Assembly (NCBI GenBank): GCA_020686985.1
Contig: JAJEPU010000030.1
Location: 1 to 38,733 of the forward strand
DNA: 38,733 nucleotides
Reading direction: 5' to 3'
DNA from: Brotaphodocola catenula
GTDB lineage: Bacteria; Bacillota; Clostridia; Lachnospirales; Lachnospiraceae
Below are positions 1-6,556 of the stretch, in pieces. The translations under genes were made by a program, and so were the position numbers. The notes under the pieces were generated by a model. It was given only the letters and a program-made list of their open reading frames with translations. It made no database searches and was not told the origin of the DNA. The stretch's first letter is position 1; every line of letters begins with the position of its first letter.

Positions 1-23
1 AAAAGCAATATGCAATTAAAATA

Positions 24-67
24 CAGTAACTATGTGGCTTTCAGCCACACTCACGGCTTTGCTGTGA
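24..67. repeat. Two tandem small hairpins at the left edge
   Basis: Two adjacent stem-loops are visible: TGTGGCT/AGCCACA (33-39 with 43-49) and TCACGGC/GCTGTGA (51-57 with 61-67, one G-U pair). They follow the heptamer CAGTAAC at 24-30, which also occurs inside and at the end of the structured element at 21883-22015. This may be the end of a dispersed element that is cut off by the window edge. The function is unknown. Confidence 0.35.
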
Positions 68-492
68 ATAATTCAGGTTAATATTGTGATCCATGATGAG
101 TAAATGACAGATAGATGTATATGCAACTAATTTAGATGATAATACAACTAATTTGTAATGTCAAGAGTGGGAAGGAGGTTTTAAAAATGTTATTTGGCTT
201 TTCAAGTTGATTAATTTGGTGGTAGTTAGGTTGTTGTTTTGGGGAGATTTTGGGATGATTTGTAGTAGTAATGTGAGGAAGGGTGGAGTGTGTTGGATTG
301 GTTTATGTTATTTACATAGAACGTAATATAAATACATTTAATCATTTTTGGAAATATTATCGCTTGTTATCGCCACTATTCGTTACTACTTTTATTTTAT
401 TTTTTATCAATCCAATTCTAAGCAATTTCTACTTCTACACAATAACCCCCATCATGAATATAGTCACAATATTGAAAATATTCGAAAATATA
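68..492. other. AT-rich gap without a convincing gene
   Basis: This stretch is AT-rich and carries only short open frames with biased, low-complexity translations and no good ribosome binding site. No tRNA, riboswitch or transposase fragment was recognised in it. Confidence 0.5.
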
Positions 493-549
493 AAAACAGG
501 ATCAAAACAAAAGTGCTTCTCTTTCACTCTCTTATTTTGATCCTGTTTT
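493..549 (-). terminator. Bidirectional rho-independent terminator
   Basis: A perfect 15-bp inverted repeat (AAAACAGGATCAAAA at 493-507, TTTTGATCCTGTTTT at 535-549) brackets a 27-nt loop, with A/T tracts on both sides. It lies 87 nt after the stop codon of the lactonase gene and probably ends that transcript. It could also work in the opposite direction. Confidence 0.75.
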
Positions 550-635
550 CTTTTCGTTCTGTTTTTGTCTCTCTTTATTCTTTATTTTACTGCTCTTCTC
601 GCCTTGTAAAACTTCAAAAAATTTTAGAAAAGCAT

Positions 636-1706
636 TTATTTGGATTCTGCGTTGGTTTTAAAAATCACGCAGACAGGACTTTCTGCCTGAATCTCGCTTC
701 CACTGTAAGAGAGCAGACCCGTTTTCGGATCAATATCCATCAGGCAGATCGTATCGGTGAGTTCATTCGCCGCCAAAAGCTGGGTTCCATCTGGATTTCT
801 CGTGATAAAGCGTGGCTGTTCTCCGCGTGTCTTGATATTTTGCAGGTAAGTCATGCGACCAGTCTCCTGATCCAGCCCAAAGACGGTCACACTGTCATGT
901 TTTCGGTTGGAGAGATAGAGAAATCTGCCATCTACGCCGATCTCGATCGCACTCGCCCAGCCATCGCCTGGGAAATCCTCAGGAAGTGTCGTTAAAATCT
1001 GCTTCGGTTCCAGATGACCACTCTTCTCATCAAAATAGTAGCAAGTTACCGTGCTGTCCTTCTCATTCAGGCAATAGCAAAATTGGTTATTTGGATGAAA
1101 GACGCAGTGTCTAGGCTCTGATCCACTTCTTCCCTTTACAAGAAACGTCTCTTTCAAATCGCCCGCCTCAGAGTCAATGCAAAATACTGTTATTTTCCCC
1201 ACTTCCTGAAGGCGACCCTGAGATGGGACGAGAAGCCATTTTCCACTCTTATCCTGACAAACCTGATGCGGATGAGAGATATAGCCCGGACCGCCATTTC
1301 CGGAAATAAACTTTAATTCCTTAATCTTTCCGAGTGATCCATCCGCCTCAATCGGAATCACAGATACTCCACCAGTCTGCAGATTTGCCACAAACAGCCA
1401 CTTTCCCGTCTGATCAAGCGTCAAATGAACCGGATTTGTCCCATAAGTTTCGGTTGTGTTCTGGTAAGTGAGCGTTCCGTCCTCTCCCACCACATAGGCA
1501 CTGACCTCCGAGAAATCGCCGTGAATCGCATACAGTCGATCCTGCTTTTTATTGAGACAGAGATAAGACGGATTTACCTGTCCCTCTGCAATCTGCAATA
1601 ATTTCCACACTCCACGTTCAACACGGTACACACGAATTCCTTTTCCTCTCGCCTTGCGCTCTTTCGTTGTCCGACATCCAACATATGCATAATAGCTATC
1701 GCTCAT
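636..1706 (-). CDS. Lactonase family protein, 7-bladed beta-propeller (6-phosphogluconolactonase-like)
   Basis: This 356-residue cytoplasmic protein matches the length and repeat pattern of the Pgl/YbhE lactonase family, whose characterised members hydrolyse 6-phosphogluconolactone. Typical propeller-blade motifs recur, including a GGPGYISHPHQV segment near the middle, EPRHCVFHP, and EQPRFITRNPDG near the C-terminus. There is no signal peptide. It is the second gene after a MatC-like transporter on the same strand, 19 nt downstream; its AAAGGAG ribosome binding site begins just after the transporter stop codon, so the two are probably co-transcribed. A divergent LysR gene is the likely regulator. 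The pairing suggests uptake and processing of an organic or sugar acid lactone. The true substrate cannot be read from sequence, since the family has several activities. Confidence 0.85.
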   Translation of the reverse strand: MSDSYYAYVGCRTTKERKARGKGIRVYRVERGVWKLLQIAEGQVNPSYLCLNKKQDRLYAIHGDFSEVSAYVVGEDGTLTYQNTTETYGTNPVHLTLDQTGKWLFVANLQTGGVSVIPIEADGSLGKIKELKFISGNGGPGYISHPHQVCQDKSGKWLLVPSQGRLQEVGKITVFCIDSEAGDLKETFLVKGRSGSEPRHCVFHPNNQFCYCLNEKDSTVTCYYFDEKSGHLEPKQILTTLPEDFPGDGWASAIEIGVDGRFLYLSNRKHDSVTVFGLDQETGRMTYLQNIKTRGEQPRFITRNPDGTQLLAANELTDTICLMDIDPKTGLLSYSGSEIQAESPVCVIFKTNAESK

Positions 1707-1725
1707 CGTATCTTAAATCTCCTTT

Positions 1726-2400
1726 CTACCTGTTTCCTGATAAATCCCTTTTTCCTGCAAAATGATCGTTCGCCTTATCTGAAGTTTTCGACACTGTCGC
1801 ACGAATCTTGTAACCGCCAAGCACAATGTACATCACAATCGCACAGATCAGATTTGAGATTGACACACCGAGAAAGATCTGATTGCTAAGTCCCTCAATT
1901 CCCATTTCCGTCAGCAAATCTCCCACAATGATTCCGGTGAGAGCAATCGGAGAAGCCGTTCCCCCAACCGCTCCAAGGATTGCCATGACACCCATCAGAA
2001 TCGGGTTGACATTCATCTGGACAGACAGCGAAACTGCAAAGATGACGGTTACTGACTGTACACTGATTGCGCCTGGTCCCGCTGCCGACAGCACAAAGCT
2101 GACCACATACACAATAATCGGAACAAGGAAGGTGTTTTTTCCGCAAAGTCCAATCAGACGCTTCGATATTTTTTCCAATGTACCATTCTGCTGAAGTAAA
2201 CTGAAAAACATCATCGTTCCCAACAAGGTTGCAAACAGTTTATACGGAAATCCTTTGTAAATATCCCCTGCGTTCATTCCCCCTAATGTTCCAAGAACAA
2301 GTGCAAGACCAAAACACACAATTCCCACATTCATTTTTTTCGTAAACCCAAGAACAATCGCCCCAACAAGGAATAACAATGCAACGACCTGTAAACCCAT
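1726..2400 (-). CDS. Half-length MatC/SLC13-like carboxylate transporter, probably truncated
   Basis: The product has 224 residues from the ATG at 2400, chosen because AGGAGAGG lies about 5 nt upstream; an in-frame ATG at 2421 lacks a ribosome binding site. It is very hydrophobic, with about six membrane segments, and carries conserved stretches such as VLSAAGPGAISVQSVT and GAVGGTASPIALTG. These resemble the N-terminal half of MatC-type dicarboxylate/SLC13 permeases, which are normally about 420-440 residues. The second half is absent: after a last helix ending in VLGGYKIR the frame closes with a polar tail and a stop. The lactonase gene follows after 19 nt, so sequence was probably lost here. 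A homodimerising half-transporter is possible but less likely. Confidence 0.6.
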   Translation of the reverse strand: MGLQVVALLFLVGAIVLGFTKKMNVGIVCFGLALVLGTLGGMNAGDIYKGFPYKLFATLLGTMMFFSLLQQNGTLEKISKRLIGLCGKNTFLVPIIVYVVSFVLSAAGPGAISVQSVTVIFAVSLSVQMNVNPILMGVMAILGAVGGTASPIALTGIIVGDLLTEMGIEGLSNQIFLGVSISNLICAIVMYIVLGGYKIRATVSKTSDKANDHFAGKRDLSGNR

Positions 2401-2543
2401 ATACTTTCCTCTCCTTTTCATATTTCATTTGCGTTTATCTGTAATTTATTCGATTTGGTGTCATCCCGCCAAACACAAAATTCACCCGTACATTTTTTAC
2501 AACTCCTCCCCTTATTTTTTCTCCGTTTTTTGTTATCTTTACT

Positions 2544-2579
2544 ATACATCTTGTGTATTATAAAGTAAAATGGTATAAT
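2544..2579 (+). promoter_or_regulatory. LysR-type operator overlapping the lysR promoter
   Basis: ATAC-N7-GTAT (2544-2558) is a T-N11-A dyad, the classic LysR-family binding motif. It overlaps a plus-strand promoter, TTGTGT at 2551-2556 and TATAAT at 2574-2579 with 17-bp spacing, that would drive the LysR gene. A weaker minus-strand promoter, TTTACT-17-TATAGT, overlaps the same site and could serve the transporter. This layout fits divergent autoregulation. Confidence 0.6.
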
Positions 2580-2671
2580 TTTATCGTTATCAATAACTAT
2601 CTGGAATAAAAGAAAAGGAAACAACAAAAAAGGAAATAAAAGAAAAGAAAAAGAAAGAACGGTAAGATTTT

Positions 2672-3544
2672 ATGGACGAAAAAGACTATGAACTTCTCTT
2701 AGACTTAAATGAGACAAAAAACATCACAAAAACGGCACAGAAACTCTATATGACCCAACCAGCGATCACCAAGCGCATTCAAAAAATGGAGGAGGAATTG
2801 CAGTGTACCCTGTTTCTCCGCTCAAAAAAGGGAATTCTGTTCACCCCCGCCGGTGAGCAGATTCTCCCCTACGCGAAAGAAATCCTTGTGAACAGCCGAA
2901 AATTAAAGGGGCAGGTTCTAATGTCTCAGAATCAGATCTGTGGAACCATCCGCCTCGGATCTTCTCTGAACATCGCCCACTACTACCTTCCACGCATTTT
3001 AAAACTCTACACCGACAACTATCCCCTTGTCGATGTGCAGATTACGACGGGACAAAGCAAACATCTCTTTCAGCTCTTAACCCGGGATGAGATCTCGATC
3101 GCGATTATCCGCGGTCACTATGCCTGGGATGAAGCCTGCCAGCTGATCTCCACAGAACCGATGTGCTTGGTATGCAGCAAAGAGAACCAGGGCAGACCAC
3201 TCACCAACTATCCCTATATCGGGCGTCACACCGACTCCGATTTAAGCACCCGCATCGACCGTTGGCTTCTTGCACACAATCTGGCCAATCTGCGCCCGCA
3301 CATGTGGATCGACAGCATTGATGCCTGCAAGGAGATGGCAAGGTACGGTCTTGGCTGGTGTATCTTGCCCAAAATTTGTCTGAATGATTTCGACGGTTAC
3401 ACCGAGGATCTCTATATGGAAGATGGATCTCCGTTTCTTCGCAGTACCTATGTGCTTTACAAGCACCTCTATGCCAAACTTCCGCAGGTACAGCTGTTTC
3501 TCGATATGCTGACCAATGACGCCAAACAACCTCTCATGACGTAA
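2672..3544 (+). CDS. LysR family transcriptional regulator
   Basis: The 290-residue protein has an N-terminal winged helix-turn-helix (about residues 1-62: NITKTAQKLYMTQPAITKRI, then FLRSKKGILFTPAGEQ) and a C-terminal substrate-binding domain with the usual IRLGSSLNIAHYYLP start. The length is normal for the family. It is divergently transcribed from the transporter-lactonase pair across a 271-bp spacer that holds a LysR-type dyad, so it most likely controls those genes and itself. The co-inducer is unknown, though a carboxylate would fit the neighbouring transporter. The ribosome binding site is weak. Confidence 0.9.
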   Translation: MDEKDYELLLDLNETKNITKTAQKLYMTQPAITKRIQKMEEELQCTLFLRSKKGILFTPAGEQILPYAKEILVNSRKLKGQVLMSQNQICGTIRLGSSLNIAHYYLPRILKLYTDNYPLVDVQITTGQSKHLFQLLTRDEISIAIIRGHYAWDEACQLISTEPMCLVCSKENQGRPLTNYPYIGRHTDSDLSTRIDRWLLAHNLANLRPHMWIDSIDACKEMARYGLGWCILPKICLNDFDGYTEDLYMEDGSPFLRSTYVLYKHLYAKLPQVQLFLDMLTNDAKQPLMT

Positions 3545-3600
3545 ATAACCCGGAACTTTTTCCAGAATTCCGATGGCATAATCTCTAGTTTCCTATAAAA

Positions 3601-3645
3601 CAATAAAAGAACGGCTGACCAGAGTGATCAACCGTTCTTTTATTG
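3601..3645 (+). terminator. Bidirectional rho-independent terminator
   Basis: CAATAAAAGAACGG (3601-3614) pairs perfectly with CCGTTCTTTTATTG (3632-3645), and TGA/TCA pairs extend the stem inward. It lies 56 nt after the LysR stop codon and ends in a T-rich tract on either strand. Confidence 0.8.
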
Positions 3646-3673
3646 AATACTTTTATTTTACCAGTTTTTCTTT

Positions 3674-3770
3674 TCCTTGCTACTGCCGAGAAGAGAGAAG
3701 CCCTGCTCTAATCCATCAACGAGCTGCAAAAGTCCGTCGCCTACATCGACTGGAAACAGGGATCTTACTT
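3674..3770 (+). pseudogene. Remnant of a MerR-type regulator C-terminus
   Basis: In one frame this stretch reads AEKREALL, an in-frame TAA, then SINELQKSVAYIDWKQGSYF. That matches the C-terminal coiled coil and the I/L-D-x-K-x-x-Y-Y ending of MerR-family regulators. No helix-turn-helix or start is present upstream, where the terminator lies. It appears to be a decayed gene tail. The match is short, so this is tentative. Confidence 0.35.
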
Positions 3771-3830
3771 TTTTACAATGAATGCGCGAAAAGCTCACGC
3801 CTTTAGGTGTGGGATGGATAGCATAGATGT

Positions 3831-4580
3831 TTATTTTTGTGATTCTTCGTCGTCTTTTTTCTGTGTAGAAGTCCAGTCCGGGATATTTCCATTTACGATC
3901 GCATGAAAGATGCGCTTTTTTGCACCGCGGTTTTCGTGGTCGATGCCGATCAGAAGCTGTTTGACATACTCTCTGCGCGTGTGACCGTCGGCTGGACAGG
4001 GATTCTTGCAGACAGGAAGCTGCATGAGATTGCGGAAACCCCTGACATCCCCTTCTTTGACGAGCATCAGCGGGCGGATGACCGTGAGATTCGTCTTCTC
4101 AAGATGAGTGACTGGTGGGAAAGCATAGAATCGTCCCTCGTAGATCAGAGACATCATGGCAGTCTCGATCAGATCATCCTGATGATGAGCATAGGCGATC
4201 TTGTTACAGCCGAGTCGCAGTGCCTCATCGTTTAATGCGCCCTTTCGCATTTTGGCGCAGAGTGAGCAGGGATTGGACTCTTTTCGGATATCGAAGAGGA
4301 TCTTGCCGATCTGGGTGGAGACGACGGAGTAGGGAATACCAAAGTCTTCACAGAGTTTTCGGATCGGTTCAAGATTCATCGTATCAATTCCCATGTCGAC
4401 GGTGCTTGCGGAGAGGGAAAATTTGCGGGGATAGAATTTTTGAAGACCGTGCAGGGCATAGAGCAAAGTCAGGCTGTCTTTTCCACCTGAGATGCCGATT
4501 GCGATGTGGTCTCCGTCCTGAATCATATCATAAGTATCAACTGCCTGGCGCACCAGACTCAAAAGTCGCTGTAATTGCAT
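3831..4580 (-). CDS. TtcA-like tRNA 2-thiocytidine biosynthesis protein (PP-loop ATPase)
   Basis: This 249-residue cytoplasmic protein belongs to the TtcA/TtuA group of PP-loop ATPases that adenylate and thiolate tRNA bases. The PP-loop SGGKDS sits at residues 31-36. The cysteines expected to hold the Fe-S cluster are visible: C105 and C108 in NPCSLCAKMR, and a third near residue 195 in NPCPADG. AHHQDDLIET lies near residue 131. The charged C-terminal tail is divergent. An AAGG ribosome binding site precedes the ATG. The gene stands alone, upstream of two tRNA-Leu genes on the same strand. The exact modification (2-thiocytidine or another thiolation) cannot be fixed from sequence. Confidence 0.85.
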   Translation of the reverse strand: MQLQRLLSLVRQAVDTYDMIQDGDHIAIGISGGKDSLTLLYALHGLQKFYPRKFSLSASTVDMGIDTMNLEPIRKLCEDFGIPYSVVSTQIGKILFDIRKESNPCSLCAKMRKGALNDEALRLGCNKIAYAHHQDDLIETAMMSLIYEGRFYAFPPVTHLEKTNLTVIRPLMLVKEGDVRGFRNLMQLPVCKNPCPADGHTRREYVKQLLIGIDHENRGAKKRIFHAIVNGNIPDWTSTQKKDDEESQK

Positions 4581-4733
4581 AAAAAGTACCTTCGGATTTC
4601 ATATTTTCATATTATATCGTAATTTTCATAAAGTGGCGCGATGCCCCGACTTCTCTGTTTTGCCTTCAAACATTCGAGGATAGGTTCTAATTTTTCTTCA
4701 GGAATTCGTTGTCAATCCACTGCAGTCGGTGCA

Positions 4734-4774
4734 TTTTTTGTTTCATAGAACGCAATTTCCTATGAAACAAAAAA
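4734..4774. repeat. Palindromic repeat, copy A
   Basis: A perfect 15-bp stem (TTTTTTGTTTCATAG, 4734-4748, with its complement at 4760-4774) encloses a loop containing AACGCAATTT. The loop and stem top are shared with copies at 5308-5348 and 6318-6367. It follows the tRNA terminator and shares its T-run. Confidence 0.7.
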
Positions 4775-4802
4775 GCGACTTCGCAAAATCACGAAATCGC
4801 TT
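4771..4802 (-). terminator. Terminator of the tRNA-Leu pair
   Basis: On the minus strand AAGCGATTTCG and CGAAGTCGCTT form an 11-bp stem (one U-G pair) followed by a T-run, 9 nt after the end of the promoter-distal tRNA. Confidence 0.75.
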
Positions 4803-4811
4803 TATAAAAAA

Positions 4812-4895
4812 TGCAGAAGAAGGGAGTCGAACCCTCAAGGTATTGCTACCACACGGACCTGAACCGTGCGCGTCTGCCAATTCCGCCACTTCTGC
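4812..4895 (-). tRNA. tRNA-Leu (CAG)
   Basis: The acceptor stem GCAGAAG/CTTCTGC, D-arm, anticodon stem CACGG/CCGTG with loop TTCAGGT (anticodon CAG), class II long variable arm and T-loop TTCGACT are all present. The length is 84 nt with discriminator A and no encoded CCA. It is the second tRNA of a tandem pair, 4 nt downstream of the other. Confidence 0.95.
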
Positions 4896-4899
4896 ATGG

Positions 4900-4983
4900 T
4901 GCGGAAGATGGGACTTGAACCCACACGACATTGCTGCCACTAGATCCTTAGTCTAGCCTGTCTGCCAATTCCAGCACTTCCGC
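4900..4983 (-). tRNA. tRNA-Leu (AAG)
   Basis: Acceptor stem GCGGAAG/CTTCCGC, anticodon stem CTAGA/TCTAG with loop CTAAGGA (anticodon AAG), long variable arm and T-loop TTCAAGT are present. It is 84 nt with no encoded CCA. It is the first tRNA of the pair, just downstream of a clear promoter. Confidence 0.95.
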
Positions 4984-4995
4984 TCACAGGTATGT

Positions 4996-5024
4996 ATTCT
5001 ACTACAAGTGTTTCCAAAATGCAA
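4996..5024 (-). promoter_or_regulatory. Promoter of the tRNA-Leu pair
   Basis: The minus strand carries TTGCAT, a 17-bp spacer and TAGAAT, placing the transcription start a few nucleotides before the first tRNA. Confidence 0.7.
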
Positions 5025-5075
5025 GTGTTTTTTCAAAAAAAATAAAATTTTTTAATTTTGATTTTTACAGGTGTA

Positions 5076-5269
5076 ATGAAAGCAAGATATTTTGAAAAAG
5101 AAGGGTATGAGATTGTTGTGGATACCCGTGGAACTCTGCTCTGGGAGGATTCTGCCAAGGCGGGCGCCCACTGTTGATTCTGATGAGTGAGAAAGCCAAC
5201 AAGGAGTATTTGGATTATTTGGATGGCAAGCATATTTCATGGCTGATCAACTCCTACAAACAGCAGTAA
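5076..5269 (+). pseudogene. Frameshifted remnant of a RibD_C/dihydrofolate-reductase-like protein
   Basis: The first frame reads FEKEGYEIVVDTRGTLLWE and then runs into a stop near 5172-5176. The next frame picks up at PLLILMSEKANKEYLDYLDG, then KHISWLI, and ends at TAA 5267-5269. Together these match the middle of small RibD_C-like reductase-family proteins (pattern: EGY-I-VDT-G, then PLL-I-SE, then EYLDYL-ISWI). Both the N-terminal nucleotide-binding part and the C-terminus are missing, and at least one frameshift is needed. The ATG at 5076 is probably incidental. The identification is by memory of the family pattern and has moderate certainty. Confidence 0.5.
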
Positions 5270-5307
5270 AGTGAGGGTAAATGCCAAGTGCACATCCCTC
5301 CGGAGCA

Positions 5308-5348
5308 TTTTTTGTATGATAGGACGCAATTCCCTATCATGCAAAAAA
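5308..5348. repeat. Palindromic repeat, copy B
   Basis: TTTTTTGTATGATAGG (5308-5323) pairs with CCTATCATGCAAAAAA (5333-5348) around the loop ACGCAATTC. It is preceded by CCTCCGGAGCA, which resembles the flank of copy C (CCTCGCGGAGCG). It could also act as a terminator, and it lies 10 nt before the first SOS box of lexA. Confidence 0.7.
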
Positions 5349-5357
5349 ATATGTTTT

Positions 5358-5432
5358 CGAACATTCGTTCGTTAACAAGATGGTCAAAAAAACGAACAAA
5401 GGTTTGCTTTTATCAGAAACATATGATAAGAT
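5358..5432 (+). promoter_or_regulatory. Two LexA (SOS) boxes and the lexA promoter
   Basis: CGAACATTCGTTCG (5358-5371) and CGAACAAAGGTTTG (5393-5406) both fit the Gram-positive LexA/DinR box. The second overlaps a plausible -35, TTGCTT (5404-5409), which stands 17 bp before TAAGAT (5427-5432). LexA binding here would repress its own gene. Confidence 0.75.
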
Positions 5433-5517
5433 AAATTTACAAACATTTGAAAATAAATTTTCAGAAAAAACATAAATATCCTGCTGAAATATGCAGGCAA
5501 AACAGGAGGGCGGACAG

Positions 5518-6138
5518 ATGGCCAGAAAAAAAATCTCTCAGAAACAACAGGAAATTCTTGATTATATCAAGGCGTGCATTCTCAAAAAAGGATACCCACC
5601 AGCAGTTCGCGAAATCTGCGAAGCCGTTCATTTGAAATCAACCTCTTCCGTTCACTCTCACTTGGAGACGCTTGAGCGAAACGGATACATCAGACGTGAC
5701 CCTACAAAACCACGTGCAATCGAGGTTCTTGACAACCAGTTTTCCACTCAGCGCCGTGAAGCTGTTCAGGTTCCGATCATTGGAACCGTCGCTGCCGGAC
5801 AGCCGATTCTCGCCGAGCAGAATATCGAAGAATATTTTCCGATCCCTTCCGAGTATCTTCCAGCAGGCAGAGAAGTCTTCATTCTGCGTGTCAAAGGCGA
5901 GAGCATGATCAATGCCGGTATTTTCAATGGTGATCAGGTCATCGTTCAACAGATGAATATTGCCGAGAATGGAGACATCGTTGTCGCACTGCTTGACGAC
6001 TCTGCGACAGTCAAGCGCTTCTACCGCGAGAACGGTCACTATCGCCTGCAACCGGAGAATGACACGATGGAACCGATCATCGTCTCAGATGTTCAGATTC
6101 TCGGAAAAGTAGTTGGACTGTTCCGAAGAATGTCTTGA
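5518..6138 (+). CDS. lexA: LexA repressor
   Basis: This 206-residue protein is the SOS transcriptional repressor and is self-cleaved when RecA filaments form. The winged helix-turn-helix fills residues 1-65 (PPAVREICEAVHLKS). The Ala-Gly cleavage site is A93-G94 in GTVAAGQP. The catalytic Ser-Lys dyad is S129 in KGESM and K166 in TVKRF. The ATG at 5518 is preferred because AGGAGG stands 8 nt upstream; an ATG at 5491 in the same frame has no ribosome binding site. Two LexA boxes upstream support autoregulation. The gene is monocistronic, with a terminator about 80 nt downstream. Confidence 0.96.
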   Translation: MARKKISQKQQEILDYIKACILKKGYPPAVREICEAVHLKSTSSVHSHLETLERNGYIRRDPTKPRAIEVLDNQFSTQRREAVQVPIIGTVAAGQPILAEQNIEEYFPIPSEYLPAGREVFILRVKGESMINAGIFNGDQVIVQQMNIAENGDIVVALLDDSATVKRFYRENGHYRLQPENDTMEPIIVSDVQILGKVVGLFRRMS

Positions 6139-6215
6139 TCTCGAGATCTTAACCAGATTCCGTTAAACCTGGCAGAACACATTTGCGAATCGAAACCAGC
6201 GAATCTAACATGTAC

Positions 6216-6278
6216 GAAAAATCCCATGTCTGAAGGCATCGAAATGGAAACTCGCACGCCTAAAACATGGGATTTTTC
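6216..6278 (+). terminator. Long-loop terminator after lexA
   Basis: GAAAAATCCCATG (6216-6228) pairs perfectly with CATGGGATTTTTC (6266-6278). The 37-nt loop contains a smaller AGGC/GCCT pairing. A T-run at the end fits termination of lexA. Confidence 0.65.
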
Positions 6279-6283
6279 ATAAC

Positions 6284-6367
6284 AAGCGCCACTGGCGCTT
6301 TGCACCCTCGCGGAGCGTTTTTGTACGATAGAACGCAATTTCCTATCATAATTTCCTATCATACAAA
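6284..6367. repeat. Palindromic repeat, copy C, with an internal 13-bp duplication
   Basis: A short hairpin AAGCGCC/GGCGCTT (6284-6300) is followed by CCTCGCGGAGCG and then the shared palindrome starting TTTTTGTACGATAG (6318-6331). The right arm is duplicated: AATTTCCTATCAT occurs back to back at 6337-6349 and 6350-6362. The core GAACGCAATTTCCTAT is shared with copy A. Confidence 0.7.
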
Positions 6368-6462
6368 GAAAAACAGCCGGTTGGGGGACCGACTGTTTTA
6401 AGGAGAAGGTATTTCGTTTCTTATGGGATGTTGCAAAAAACTATATTTTGTATTGGGGGGTT
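6366..6462 (-). ncRNA. Candidate C-rich small RNA or leader
   Basis: A perfect TATAAT on the minus strand (6469-6474) lies about 100 nt upstream of the terminator at 6370-6399, though its -35 is poor. The RNA between would carry CCCCCC and CUUCUCCUU, sequences able to pair with Shine-Dalgarno regions as in several Gram-positive small RNAs. A better promoter, TTGTAT-17-TATAAT (6448-6476), points the other way. That reading gives only a short transcript with a weak ATCAAA/TTTGAT hairpin and T-run near 6485-6520. No known RNA family was recognised. Confidence 0.25.
6370..6399 (-). terminator. Bidirectional terminator (end of the btu operon side)
   Basis: AAAACAGCCGGT (6370-6381) pairs with ACCGACTGTTTT (6388-6399) with one mismatch, which is a G-U pair in RNA. 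A T-run follows on the minus strand. It may end the btuFCD transcript or the candidate small RNA just upstream of it. Confidence 0.65.
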
Positions 6463-6556
6463 ACGTCTATTATAATAGCATGAGCCATCAAAAAAGTGTG
6501 CACAAAGTTTGATTTTTTTTGAAAAAGTTTTTTTGCATCTTCCACAATGTGTATCG

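Noticed and set aside
283-995. Plus-strand open frames of 85 and 215 codons at the left edge
   Set aside because: Low-complexity AT-rich translation, no ribosome binding site, and the longer frame runs through a terminator and antisense through the lactonase gene.
4743-4940. Minus-strand 65-codon frame reading EVAELADAHGSGPCGSNTL
   Set aside because: This is the well-known spurious translation of tRNA-Leu sequence, not a protein gene.
6423-6512. Plus-strand 29-codon frame after an AGGAGAAGG sequence
   Set aside because: The Shine-Dalgarno-like sequence is 13 nt from the ATG, the frame overlaps putative promoters, and the peptide matches nothing I recognise; kept only as part of the small-RNA note.
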